Source: Hippasteria phrygiana
Lineage: Eukaryota > Echinodermata > Asteroidea > Valvatida > Goniasteridae
Direction: 5' to 3'
Length of the DNA: 64,000 nt
Assembly (NCBI GenBank): GCA_037893225.1
Contig: JAZGUH010000274.1
Coordinates: 1-64,000 of the forward strand
Below, piece after piece: positions 1-9,497 of the stretch. The first letter of the stretch is position 1. Each line of letters starts with the position of its first letter. The translations under genes and the position numbers were made by a program. Below the pieces are notes generated by a model, which was given only the letters and a program-made list of their open reading frames with translations, had not been told where the DNA came from and did no database searches.

Positions 1-74
1 TATAAATTGCGCCGTTTCGTTATATGGGTCAGGGAACCAGACCACAAAAACAGCATTTTGTTTTTCCGGCATCT

Positions 75-191
75 ATAGAGTACCGAAGTCTGACGTCAGT
101 TGCCGCGGCAACTGGTTCCAAACACATGCAGTTTAGAATGTATTCTGTTCCAAACATTGCATTGTTTGACGTCATCACTTCGGTACTCTAT
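75..191. mobile_element. Foldback element with CRE-like TGACGTCA in each arm
   Basis: Inverted repeat: arm 75-98 (ATAGAGTACCGAAGT then TGACGTCA) is mirrored at 167-191 (TGACGTCA then ACTTCGGTACTCTAT). It is 117 bp long and nested inside TTAA-MITE copy 1. There is no coding capacity. It may be a MITE of its own or the first part of a composite insertion. Confidence 0.6.
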
Positions 192-202
192 GGGGGTTTT
201 CG

Positions 203-423
203 AAACGCTGGCTTCGTCTCGGCTTCGGCTTCGTCTCCGACTTCTTAATAACTGAGAAGCAAACCAAATGGAAATATTCTAAATTTTGATGCATGTTCTA
301 CTTCAGGAACATTCATTCGGTTGATTATGAAAGCAACAATTAGAATACTTACATTTTGTTTGCTTCTCAGTCACAGAAGTCGGAGACGAAGGCGAAGCCG
401 AAGCCAAGATGAAGCCAGCGTTT
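203..423. mobile_element. 221-bp foldback MITE
   Basis: Starts AAACGCTGGCTTCG and ends with its complement CCAGCGTTT. The arms are about 75 bp and hold CTTCG-rich stretches and a GAGAAGCAAAC / GTTTGCTTCTC pair. It is the second palindrome inside TTAA-MITE copy 1. No TSD was recognised. Confidence 0.6.
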
Positions 424-560
424 AAAAAAAATATATATTTACACAAAACTTTAAACATGTCATTGCAATAACATTTGCTATAAAATACTAACCACCACAT
501 CCATGCATTTGTGAAAATAACAGCAAAAAAACAATGTTGTAGCCTACATTATACCTTTAA

Positions 561-965
561 AGGTTAGGGGTATAGGTGAAGACCCTTGTATAATGTGCAA
601 GCAACTCTCTGACTGGAACTAGCCTGCGGCTGGGATGTAAGCAGGATTCCTTTCCTAAAGACTCAGCTGAAACGTCCTTTCGTGACGGCCATCGTAGTCG
701 TGCTTTGATTCGGGTTAATGCTGATGCGACCACGGAGAATTATGGGCTAAAAGAGGGGGCGGGATGTCATTTAGGGTCACGGGTCAAGTTCCTTTATCCT
801 ATGATGATTGACACATCGCATTGTCCTTGATGAGTAAAGGCTGGGGAGAGAATTCTTTTTACAATCTTTACGGCATACATCCGGACATGAAGAAATTCAA
901 ATTGTGGACACGGCTATTTCGTATTATTCATTTCAGCACACTATAGCTTGGTACCCCGAAAACAA
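561..965. other. Unassigned intergenic sequence
   Basis: No credible ORF, RNA gene or repeat match inside the window was seen here. Confidence 0.4.
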
Positions 966-1395
966 ATTATTAAAAAAATGAATGCGTAATTTGTTAGTAT
1001 TAGACAAGTTAGTAGCTTTACAATGATGTACCGGTATTCCACACAAAAACCTGGCCCCCGATAAGTAACGAAACTAATTTTAAATTTAGAATTGAGGAGT
1101 GAGATGCTGCTTAAGTTAACACATAACACATAATGTATAGTAATATATTCTGGGAAATAGTATACCCAGCAAGATATGGGACCAATGGGTACCCCCCCCC
1201 TTATCCTTATCCTTATCCCCACCCCCCACCCCCCCCCCCCCCGGAAATCTAAAAGGAATTCCTTAGATTCCAGGAACACAATGACCAACACAAAAGAAGG
1301 GGGTCCCTCTGTCCCATATCTTGCTTCAAATGAAATAGAGTGAAGAGTGTAGTATAAGTGTTCATATTTTTTCGTTCAAAAATGAATTTTCTTCC
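966..1395 (+). repeat. Dispersed repeat E, split by a small TIR element
   Basis: The stretch from AATGAATGCGTAATTTGTTAG through the TTTAGAATTGAGGAGTGAGATG region matches 5030-5270, and its start matches 13436-13480. A separate TIR element (1168-1325) splits it. No coding capacity. Confidence 0.55.
1168..1325. mobile_element. Small TIR element with poly-C interior
   Basis: Perfect 14-bp terminal inverted repeats, AGCAAGATATGGGA at 1168-1181 and TCCCATATCTTGCT at 1312-1325. The interior has poly-C tracts, three CTTATC units and an AACACAATGACCAACACAAAAG segment. A relative in opposite orientation lies at 12050-12238. Confidence 0.65.
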
Positions 1396-1770
1396 ATAAT
1401 TTGTTAGAGAGAATTTCACTGAATTGAATTTTTCAGTCAGAGCACGGACATGGAAGCTTTAAGAAAACAGGTCAAATTGATACCCCAAAAATTAGGATTA
1501 ATTGCTAAGATAAAATTGACTGAAGTGGAGAATAATAAACACTGGAGGTGAGAGGCTATATTGTAGTACAGTAATTAATGAATCATTGGTTCAATCAAGA
1601 TCATAGTTGGAATAAAAAGAGACTATAGGATGCAGTTAGGGTGTTTGAGCGTGAGACCCCGGTTTTCCGCTTGTCCCAACCACGATACTCCAGCTGTACC
1701 TAGGCCTAATTGAACAAAAAACTATGCCAGTAGCTCCCCCCCCCCCCCCCCCCCCCCCATTCTGTGTCTC
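1396..1770. other. Unassigned sequence with a poly-C tract
   Basis: Contains a C-only run at about 1736-1758. No gene seen. Confidence 0.4.
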
Positions 1771-2600
1771 TATGGAATTCTTTGCCTGGTGCATGTTTCC
1801 CTTCATTCATCTTACCATCTTTCCTGCTTCAAGAGGAATCTTAATTCCTACCTCTTGAATCTTTGATTCTTTTTCTTTTTGTAGCTTCATACCTCGAGTG
1901 GTTATTAGCCTTGTTCAGGGCAAACTTACATTAAAAAAGTTACCGGTACTGCACATCGGCTGACAGATCTATAGCAAGTTTACCATGGCCGTCCTCGTCA
2001 GGGCTTGTCTCTAGCTCTGTGAGTCGGAAGCACTGATCTATATACACTGGATTGGCAGCACAGTAGTGATTGCCTATGCGTGAATTAAAGCCACCGCGCG
2101 GCCATCTTGCTATATTTAAAACAATGGCCGTTTTCCAAGCTCCAGGCTTCAGCTCCGTCTCCAACTTCAGCCAATTCAAAAACTGCATGCATGGATGCAG
2201 TTTGGCAATGGGCTGAATTCGGAGACGGAGCTGAAGCCTGGAGCTTGGAAAACGGCCATTGTTTTGAATATAGCAAGATGGCCGCGCGGTGGCTTCCATC
2301 GCCGAGCTTCGCAGCCAATCCAGTGTATAGAGATCAGTGGTCGGGAGGGGTATAGAGATCAACATTCAACGCAGGATAATAAGCGCACCAGTAAAGTCGT
2401 TGAATTCTTGCCTGCCAAAACAGCAAGTATACCAAATCAAGATTTCTATGCAAGTTCGCCCCAAACAAGGCTAAAAGCCACTTGATGTATGGAGCTACAA
2501 AGAGGAAAAAAGATTCAAAGATGTAAGAGGTAGGAATTAATGATTCCTCTTGAAGCAGAAAAACATCATTCAAATTCAACTGGAAACACAATCCCAGTGT
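1771..2600. mobile_element. Composite inverted-repeat element
   Basis: The left part (1771-1935, starting GGAATTCTTTGCCTGGTGCA and including TTAATTCCTACCTCTTGAATC) is mirrored by 2440-2560 (AAGAGGTAGGAATTAATGATT). The same unit occurs at 36992-37145 and, reversed, at 50620-50775. A long perfect-like palindrome (2040-2333) fills the middle. ORFs called here on both strands are mirror images produced by the palindrome and are not genes. Confidence 0.6.
2040..2333. repeat. Near-perfect 290-bp palindrome
   Basis: Arms run outward from a GCATGCATG centre near 2190. The left arm contains CACCGCGCGGCCATCTTGC and ACAATGGCCGTTTTCCAAGC; the right arm contains their complements. The outer ends are ATACACTGGATTGGC and GCCAATCCAGTGTAT. 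This implies a foldback transposon nested in the surrounding element, and it is able to form a cruciform. Confidence 0.75.
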
Positions 2601-3208
2601 TTTTGGGGGGAACAAAACCAACATTATTACCCCCTCAGCATCTAGCAGCGGGTAATGTCGATTAAACGGGTCTAAATTCAGATTAAAACTTGCCCAGGAG
2701 GGCGATAAATTACCCCAAATATTTAGAACCCCAGATTGCTAACTCAAACATTTACTAAAACGACCACATTGGATGGCCTGCCGTTTTCACGATCAGGGAA
2801 AATCGGTTTGTTTTTTTCTGAACGCCATAACACAGCTTGGGGTAGATGAATCGAGATTTCAAAAACGTAGAAACACTAAATGACCGGGAAGTCCGCGGGG
2901 GGGGAATGAAGTGTTTTTAAAGCGCCGAATCTGTTATAACATTTACGTCGTTTATTATGTCCGGTCACGCCAGTTGTAAGAAGGTGCACCCCCACTGCTT
3001 CCGAAACTTGCCGGTTTTTTTCCTGCTTTCTTTCCCTTCAATTTTCTTTCTAGGCTTTGGTGGGATGATTTGTGTTGGGTACGTTGTTACTGTTAGCGCT
3101 CATGCTGCGCGGTGGTGTGCGGGGGTCGTAATGATGTATCGGACTTTGAACAGTGAGACCAGTCTTGTGATTGAATGAAGAGTGGGCTTTTCTTTTTTTA
3201 CGAAGAAA
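2601..3208. other. Unassigned intergenic sequence
   Basis: No gene or recognised repeat. The ORF at 2957-3178 has a hydrophobic stretch but no family features and no context. Confidence 0.4.
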
Positions 3209-3256
3209 TGACGTCAGATTGTGTTTACTGCGTCTGCGTGGGGACTATATATAAAA
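3209..3256 (+). promoter_or_regulatory. CRE plus TATA box promoter-like pair
   Basis: A perfect TGACGTCA lies at 3209-3216 and TATATATAAAA at 3246-3256, the spacing expected of a CRE-driven TATA promoter. No host ORF follows; the next 1.4 kb is transposon sequence. It may be a chance pairing or a relic promoter. Confidence 0.25.
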
Positions 3257-3533
3257 TAGTGTGGTGCACGGCTTCTCCAACGAAATATACAAGATGTTAT
3301 AATTTGAGGATTATTTGTACATCATTTTTAGGGACCTAGAGGAAATTGCTTTTGGGTTGGACGTAGGGGAACTTGGGGTAACTGGTCCATGGGGTAACTG
3401 GTCCAATATCTAAGTTTTCAGGAGATTTCTAGCATACTGTCCTCTGTATACCAAAGTGAACTATTTTGACCTTTGACACGATCTACCACATCACTTTTCT
3501 CAGAAGAATTGACACGTTTTGCTAAAAAATGTG

Positions 3534-4565
3534 AATCATCCTCACCATCTGGCTGTGTTCATCCCTTGTTGGATGAAGCCCTCCTCTAGCAATTTCTATG
3601 TTCCTCTGTCTCTTGCCATTCTCTGTCTCTTGCTCAGATATGTGGTGAAATCATCTCTCCATCTCCTCGTCTGTCTTCCTCTTCTTCTTTTGCCATTTCT
3701 TGGTTGCCATTCTGTGAGTTTCTTGGTCCACCGGTTATCTTGAGTTCTTAATAAATGTCCCGCCCATCTCCAATTCATTTCTTTAATCTTTACTATATGA
3801 TATCCTTAACTTGTGTTTTTTTGTTGTCTTATGTCAGTTTGTCTGACTTTATCGCGTAGTGTTAGGTTGAGCATCCGCCTTTCCATAGCTCTCTGTGTTA
3901 TCAATCTTTGTTCCATCTCTTTTGTTGTTGACCATGTCTCTGCTCCATTATGTCATAGTTGTTACGATGCACTGATCAAATATCCTTATTCTTGGTGAAA
4001 TTGGTATTTTCTTGTCGGTACATTCCAAAGCATTCTCCATCCTGGTCATTATTTCTTCTTTTGTGGTGTCTTCCATTTTCAATGTTTGGCCAAGTAGCCG
4101 TCCACTTTTTCTATCCGATGATATATATATAGAGGAATCCCACAACGACGAGTTTAGCGCCGATCTGCGCACTTCCGCGTTTGAAAACGAGGATCTCAAT
4201 GTCACAGTAAACAACTTTATGCTGATCGTGCGCCTGCGCTGCCTTTTATGGCCCGATTCATTCATGCATGAATGAATGTGCTGAAAAGCGTTTTTTGGTT
4301 TGCCGCTGACATTCTCGGTTTTAAACCCGGAAGTGCGCAGAAGGGGCTAATGTGAAATTCCTCTATTCGGTCGTGTATTTTGTCTGGCCCTTGTGCATTT
4401 GCAAGCCAACCTGTTCGCTCTCACTGTTCAGATCGACTGGCATAGCTGATCTGTCATATCTTTCACTGATGTTGTCGTCAGAACTACATCGTCTGCAAAT
4501 CTTAGATTGGTCAGTTGTTCCCCCATCTATCTTAACCCCCTTCTCTTCCAGGTTGGACTTTCTTT
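3534..4565 (-). pseudogene. Broken non-LTR retrotransposon (LINE), 3' part of the reverse transcriptase ORF
   Basis: Reading the minus strand from 4565 down gives, in order: the reverse transcriptase catalytic F-A-D-D box (codons at 4488-4499) followed by VVLTTT; an L-G-Q-T-L-K-M-E-D segment (about 4055-4085); a RIFDQC segment; RWAGHLLRTQDNRWTKKLTEWQ (about 3707-3770); a RGRQTRRWRDDF segment; and a typical short C-terminal tail ending in a stop near 3545. This order is that of the C-terminal half of RTE-like LINE reverse transcriptases. The frame is broken by several stops and shifts and by a MITE at 4131-4364, and the 5' half (endonuclease) is absent. It is a dead, 5'-truncated copy. The clade call (RTE-like) is inference. 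Confidence 0.8.
4131..4364. mobile_element. AGAGGAAT-type MITE, copy a (nested in the LINE)
   Basis: Starts AGAGGAATCCCACAACGACG and ends AATGTGAAATTCCTCT. Subterminal CTGCGCACTTCCG pairs with CCGGAAGTGCGCAG near the other end. It is 234 bp and splits the LINE reverse transcriptase. A near-identical copy is at 36757-36987; older relatives are at 20384-20624 and 42888-43242. Confidence 0.75.
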
Positions 4566-4935
4566 TTTAAATGTAATGAAACTGAGCTCTCTCGTGAACT
4601 TTGTTCAATTAATTCACTCTGAATAACATTCGAAAAAGCTAAAAAGAAAGGTTCACATCCCCAGCCCTTGTGTCATTTTGTATTGTCTTATGTCTGTTTT
4701 AATTCTGTGATCATGTTGGACCACTTTCCCCATAGGTGGGGCAAGTGGTCCACGCAAATGGACATTTTGTAATTAGTGTTAATAAGATTATTCAAATGGA
4801 ATTATCCCCATCAACTCTGGCACATTAAAAGATGTTTGTGTGTGCCATCTGACCATAGCAATTGTAAAAACTACATGTCACACAGCATACTTTTATTCCA
4901 CCGTAACAAAAAGGCTCAGATGGACTAGTTACATC

Positions 4936-5028
4936 AAGTTCCCCTACAACTTTTTTACAAGGCTAAAACTAAAAGCCACTCCAGGTATAAAGGGTTACAA
5001 TCAGAGGTGGTGGGGTTGGCCACATTTT
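4936..5028 (+). repeat. Dispersed repeat D, fragment
   Basis: Carries TACAAGGCTAAAA and GTGGGGTTGGCCACATTTTA, as in 6290-6720, 22890-23095 (reverse), 37735-37930 and 45990-46175. Confidence 0.5.
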
Positions 5029-5029
5029 A

Positions 5030-5270
5030 AAATGAATAGTACATTTGTTAGTATAAGATAAGTTATGAGCTTTCTTATGGGACATTTCTAACAAAAATTG
5101 GCCCCGGTAAATAGCGGATGTAGGCTATAAGTTTCAAATTTAGAAATTAGGAGCGAGATGTCCCTAATTCTTACAGGGGTAATGTTCGCGCGTATAGCAC
5201 AATATATAGTGTATAGTGTAGTAAGTGCTTTTTCGGTGGGTGGAAATAAATTACATTGAAAGTGTAGGTT
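5030..5270 (+). repeat. Dispersed repeat E, second copy
   Basis: Aligns with 966-1167: both hold a TTTGTTAGTAT segment, a GGCCCC(C)G segment, and TTTAGAAATTAGGAGCGAGATG or its variant. Noncoding. Confidence 0.5.
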
Positions 5271-5892
5271 GTAAAATCTTCATTCTGCAAAATGAGTGAA
5301 ACTATCAATGTTAATTTTTGCTCCTTTTGATAGATATATAGGAGCATAATTATGTTTTGCTAACAAAATAAACATTTTGGCTAAAAAACGACTACGTGCA
5401 ATACATCCCGCTATTTATCCCAAATACGGCGTGCATGCAAAACTATGAGAGACTTTCCAACATAGTAACTGTGATGAAAAACGAAAAAAAATGATCTAAG
5501 TATATAGTATACTCCTACACTCTATGAAACCCTTGTACGCATAAAACTCGTCCCAGCCTCTTCAAAAATGATTAAGACATAATTCTTCGCGCGGGGACAT
5601 AATGCAAACAAGGGATCCGGGATATCATACATGTCATCGACACTGGATTAATCGCAATAATTCTTCCCCTCGATTCCGCCCGAGCTGCAAACCGCTAATA
5701 ATCGAGACGGGCCGGCCGGCCCCGTGACTGCGGGGCACACCGGGGGCCGTCGATGAAAACAAATATGAGTGACACTTCCTCCCCGGGGGAATCGATTCTT
5801 TCCTCTCCCCCGGGGAATCGATTCTATTGCGGTGGTAATTATACCGATTTGGACTTAGAGTCAGAGAGTGTAGACAAAACGAACGGGAAACT
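5271..5892. other. Unassigned sequence with a short GC-rich direct repeat
   Basis: At 5777-5825 two units of CCCCGGGG plus AATCGATTCT lie in tandem. No gene recognised. Confidence 0.4.
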
Positions 5893-6045
5893 TTTGAGAC
5901 GCTGGTGGCAGCAGACATACGGGTCCTTTGTGCTGGGTCTGAGCATGCGCATAGTTATGAGCGCATGCGCGTATTCTGAGCATGCGCACGACGGATGAGA
6001 ACAATGGGAAAGGACCGGTATGGCTGCTGCCACCAGCGTCTCAAA
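5893..6045. mobile_element. 153-bp MITE with GCATGCGC-rich interior
   Basis: The TIR TTTGAGACGCTGGTGGCAGC at 5893 is mirrored at the right end (GCTGCCACCAGCGTCTCAAA, ending 6045). The interior has repeated GAGCATGCGC units. Part of a relative lies at 41040-41190, with GCATGCTCAGAACTA repeats and GCTGCCACCTACGTCTCA. Confidence 0.7.
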
Positions 6046-6289
6046 TGTTTGACACCGACTCACAATGCGAGACGGCTCGTAATGAATTTGTTCTTATTTG
6101 AATAAAGTATTAAACAGTTTTTCTTAAAATAAGTTGGCTACTTTTCAGCCGGCATCCTTACACCAAAGGTGTTACATAGTTCACACATATTTTAACGAGC
6201 TCTAATTAGAACAAAAGTTAGGAGACCTGGCAGAATCATTCTCAAAAGCTAAATGGCATTTTGTGTTGATGTAATTTAGCCTTTTCTTA

Positions 6290-6720
6290 CGGAAGTCGCC
6301 CAATACAAGGCTAAAAAACAGCCACTGGGCTACAACAGAGGTGCGGTGGGGTTGGCCACATTTTAGGTTGCCAGCCCAAATCTAAATAGGGCATCAATCT
6401 TCAATAGATACCAAAGAAAGTATCCCAATTTTCAGACCTATACAGGAATTCGCCGACGCCATTTTTACAGTGGTGCTGCGCTCGCGTGCTGATTGCGCGC
6501 GTTCATTAATTTCAGTCGCGCGCGCATTTTGGCAAGTTGTAAACACCCTGTTGGTCGAAGCTGCGTCGAGCGCGTGCGTCTAACACGCACGCGAGCGCCT
6601 CGCCACCGCAGTAAATGCTTCTAATTTTGGTCGCCGGATTAGTCTATAGACCCAGGCAAGGTAAAGACCATAGACCCAGGTGGGGTAACTTCCACCCGTT
6701 GGTGCGATCATCGAACGACT
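6290..6720 (+). repeat. Dispersed repeat D with a GC-rich palindromic insert
   Basis: Starts GGAAGTCGCCCAATACAAGG and continues to AGACCCAGGTGGGGTAACTT, as in the copies at 37735 and 45990. Between about 6450 and 6640 an insert rich in GCGCGC interrupts the alignment; its weakly inverted ends (GAATTCGCCGACG and CGCCGGATTAG) suggest a nested foldback element. Confidence 0.5.
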
Positions 6721-6986
6721 GCAACCGGTAAACCCGATGCAGAAATATTTTACAAGTTAAAGGTCTTGAAAAAAAATGTTCCCTAAACTAATTTTCTTTA
6801 ATCAGCGCTTCAAGTCTAGTTAATGTAAAAAAAAAATTATGTTACAAATCTACAAGATGCAAAATCCAAAGTTTGTGTTTGGCACTGCAACACCCGACAC
6901 TTCTTTTTCAAAGCTTTTTTCCCCCCAAAAGGTGTATTTGGAAAGGCCGCGACGCTGTATTGTCTTTCTCGCGAAATCACCCAATA

Positions 6987-7309
6987 GGGGAACTTGGGGT
7001 AACTGGTCCATGGGGTAAACTGGTCATGGGGTAAACTGGTCAAAGACCTTTGACATGGTCTACCACTTCACTTTTCTCAGAATTGACATGTTTTGCCAAA
7101 AATGTGAATACTCGCGGTTCATTTTAAAAAGTAGACTGAGCTCCCTCATGAACTTTGTTTAATAATTCACTCTGAATGACATTTGAAAATGTTGAAAAGA
7201 AAAGTTCACATCTTTCCTGTGTCATTTTGTATTGTCTTTTGTCTATTTTAATTCTGTGTTCATGGTTGGACCACTTGCCCCAGAGGGCCATAGGTGGGGC
7301 AAGTGGTCA
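6987..7309 (+). mobile_element. GGGGTAACTGGTCC-type TIR element, uninterrupted copy
   Basis: Left end GGGGAACTTGGGGTAACTGG, right end TTGGACCACTTGCCCC through GGGGCAAGTGGTC. About 320 bp, no ORF. It serves as the empty-site reference for the LINE insertion in the copy at 3370-4751. Confidence 0.65.
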
Positions 7310-8755
7310 AATATTATGCTTTTATATTATCGAAATGAATTACCTAATGGTAGGGCTTACACAAATAAATTTGGTAACTTAGGAAAGGTCACTGAATACT
7401 CTTTATTCTGATGTATATATAAGTCTCAAAAAGTTACACTCGGAAAACACTCCTTGTACACACAGTCGCACTTGTTGAGAATCTAGACAAATTTCCCTTG
7501 TCTTGCAAAGTCTCATGGAGTCTCCAAAATTAAGGCATAAACACGTTAAATCTCGTAAGATCGCGCAGCACCTCTTTGTCGTATACGGACTACCCTTTCC
7601 CAGCATTTTCAAGTGAGAATTGAGAAAATGGAGGCAATATTAGTTCAACGGCCGACAGGACACTTAGTAACCCGACTTCAATCCTCCATCAACCTCGCGG
7701 GATCCCTAACCCAACAAATCAAGGCAACAACTGCAACTCCCTGCGCTCAAAAAGAAATAAATATCCCCCCAAAACAGACATTTCATTAAAATAGCTCCAA
7801 TAATTGGTGAAGAAAGCCAGTTAATTATCAGTACTTATATACGGGTTTAAGGGAGGGTATTTTACAGGGAACTTCGACCGTCATGCTATGGGTGCTGAGT
7901 AACGGGCTTATGTGCTCGAGCCGAGCACGGCGCCGGCCTACCTGCGGTGGAGAGGCTCCTTAACCCCCGGTCGTCTGATAGCGAGCTGTCCCCATCTAAA
8001 CTCTATAAAACCGGCGGATTTTTTCCGACTTACCGATTTTACGAGCTGACGACAATATGACGATTTAGGGTGATGGCTAAACTCGGATTTTGATGAAAAG
8101 TACACCAAGGTCTTGGATTATACTATATGGGGTGACGGAAAGAATGGGCACTTACAATTATTTCACTCCAACTACAGCTCGACTTTTTAGAGTGATATCT
8201 GCCAGAACTTTCATCTGTCACACTGTGGCATTTTCGAAACAAATTCGCGTGGGTGAGAGGCGGCAAAGACTAACCCCAAAGAAAAAAAAAAGGAAGAAAG
8301 AAATCAGGGACACAGGGAGGAGAAAAAAATGGAAGAGAAATCACCTTGGAAGTAATATTATTGATAAGATAAACCCATACACGATAACGAGTGGTGATAA
8401 AAAGAAGGCAGACCTTTTTCAACCACGTGACCATACAGCATGAAATACAAATAAAACAGCCACGCGTGGACCGCCTTGGAGTGATCGTATGGGCCAGGTT
8501 AAGCCACGTGACGGCACGCGACACGCTTGACTGGTTTACTTGAATGAGCACTTTATTAGCATCACTGCAATAAGCGGTCAATGACGACACGCGAAAAAGG
8601 TCTGTACAACCCGTAGCGATAAACAAAGCCCTATGTAGCCCTATGTAGACCTACGGACCGGTAAAAAGGGTCCGTATAGCCTAATTAAATAGACTTTTGA
8701 AAAATACATAATGAAGCTTCATCGTCGAGTTCTCTAAAACTGGAGGGTACCGCAC
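7310..8755. other. Unassigned intergenic sequence
   Basis: No recognised gene. The ORFs at 8090-8443 (+) and 8270-8626 (-) overlap each other and show no family features. A TATAAAA occurs at about 8005 without supporting context. Confidence 0.4.
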
Positions 8756-9147
8756 CGTACCGTACCGTACAAAACCAAACCGTACCGTACCGTACAAAAC
8801 CAAACCGTACCGTACTAAACCGTACCAAACCGTACCAAACCAAACCGTACCAAACCAAACCGTATATACCAAACCAAACCGTATATACCAAACCGTATAC
8901 CAAACCGTATACCAAACCGTATACCAAACCGTACCGTATACCAAACCGTATACCAAACCGAACCAAACCAAACCAAACCAAACCAAACCAAACCAAACCA
9001 AACCAAACCAAACCAAACCAAACCAAACCAAACCAAACCAAACCAAACCAAACCAAACCAAACCAAACCAAACCAAACCAAACCAAACCAAACCAAACCA
9101 AACCAAACCAAACCAAACCAAACCAAACCAAACCAAACCAAACCAAC
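8756..9147. repeat. Pentanucleotide array (AACCA)n with CGTAC-variant flank
   Basis: From about 8957 to 9146 the array is almost pure AACCA, about 38 units. From 8756 to 8956 units are mixed with CGTAC and GTATACC variants. ORFs of W-F-G-L-V repeats on the minus strand come from this array and are not genes. Confidence 0.95.
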
Positions 9148-9169
9148 TAACTATAATGTGTGACTGTTT

Positions 9170-9497
9170 TGTGTTTATGCAGCCTTTACGTGTTCGAGTC
9201 AATGGGGTGGAGTTTTGGTTCAGGGCCTTGACCATGCAACGGGTTTTTATAATTTTGGTTAAACTTTGTGTTCTTTTTGTAAAGAAAAGGACGAAGTGTT
9301 TTTTGAATGAGAAAAAAGCAAGGAAGAACCGGTATGTGCAGGCAAAGTTCAGGGAATGATCAGTTGATTTTAGATTTTGGATTTGTTTGATCATTTCAAG
9401 AAATAGCCGCAGTGAGTCAGAACTCATTTGAGGGGAAGGGAAAGTTGGAGTTTGTGTTAACGGCATCAACAGAGTCATTCCTCTTTCTTTCCATTAT
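9170..9497 (+). repeat. Dispersed repeat H, copy 1
   Basis: Aligns in the same orientation with 18490-18780: shared TCAGGGCCTTG, TGTGCAGGCAAA, GGAATGATCAGTT and AAATAGCCGCAGTGAGTCA. The second copy lies inside the 1.9-kb TIR element, so this may be a stray piece of the same transposon family or an older repeat. No credible ORF. Confidence 0.6.

Larger units (their letters stand above)
1..556 (+). mobile_element. TTAA-MITE copy 1, cut by the window edge and carrying nested palindromes
   Basis: Right half of the commonest repeat in this window. Positions 1-72 match the GGGTCAGGGAACCAGAC segment of other copies, and about 425-556 match the TAAAATACTAACC and AGCAAAAGCAAATG segment. The element ends in ACCT and is followed by TTAA (557-560). 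About 350 bp between the two parts is inserted DNA made of two palindromes. The left half lies outside the window. Confidence 0.75.
3370..4751 (+). mobile_element. GGGGTAACTGGTCC-type TIR element, interrupted by a LINE
   Basis: The left end has two GGGGTAACTGGTCCA units (3375-3405). The right end has TTGGACCACTTTCCCC and GGGGCAAGTGGTCC (4717-4751). Flanks 3470-3533 and 4566-4700 align with the uninterrupted copy at 6987-7309, so the LINE piece between them is a later insertion. Confidence 0.7.

Noticed and set aside
2085..2485. Mirror ORFs on both strands sharing WSLENGHCF
   Set aside because: The two proteins are the same sequence read from the two arms of the 2040-2333 palindrome.
4012..4275. 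Plus-strand ORF of 87 aa
   Set aside because: It lies antisense to the broken LINE and runs into the MITE; a shadow frame.
8957..9146. CRISPR-like regular repeat
   Set aside because: The array has no spacers and the context is eukaryotic; it is a simple microsatellite.
8681..9478. ORFs of 108-265 aa on the minus strand with W-F-G-L-V repeats
   Set aside because: They translate the (AACCA)n pentamer array in all three frames; low complexity, no gene structure.
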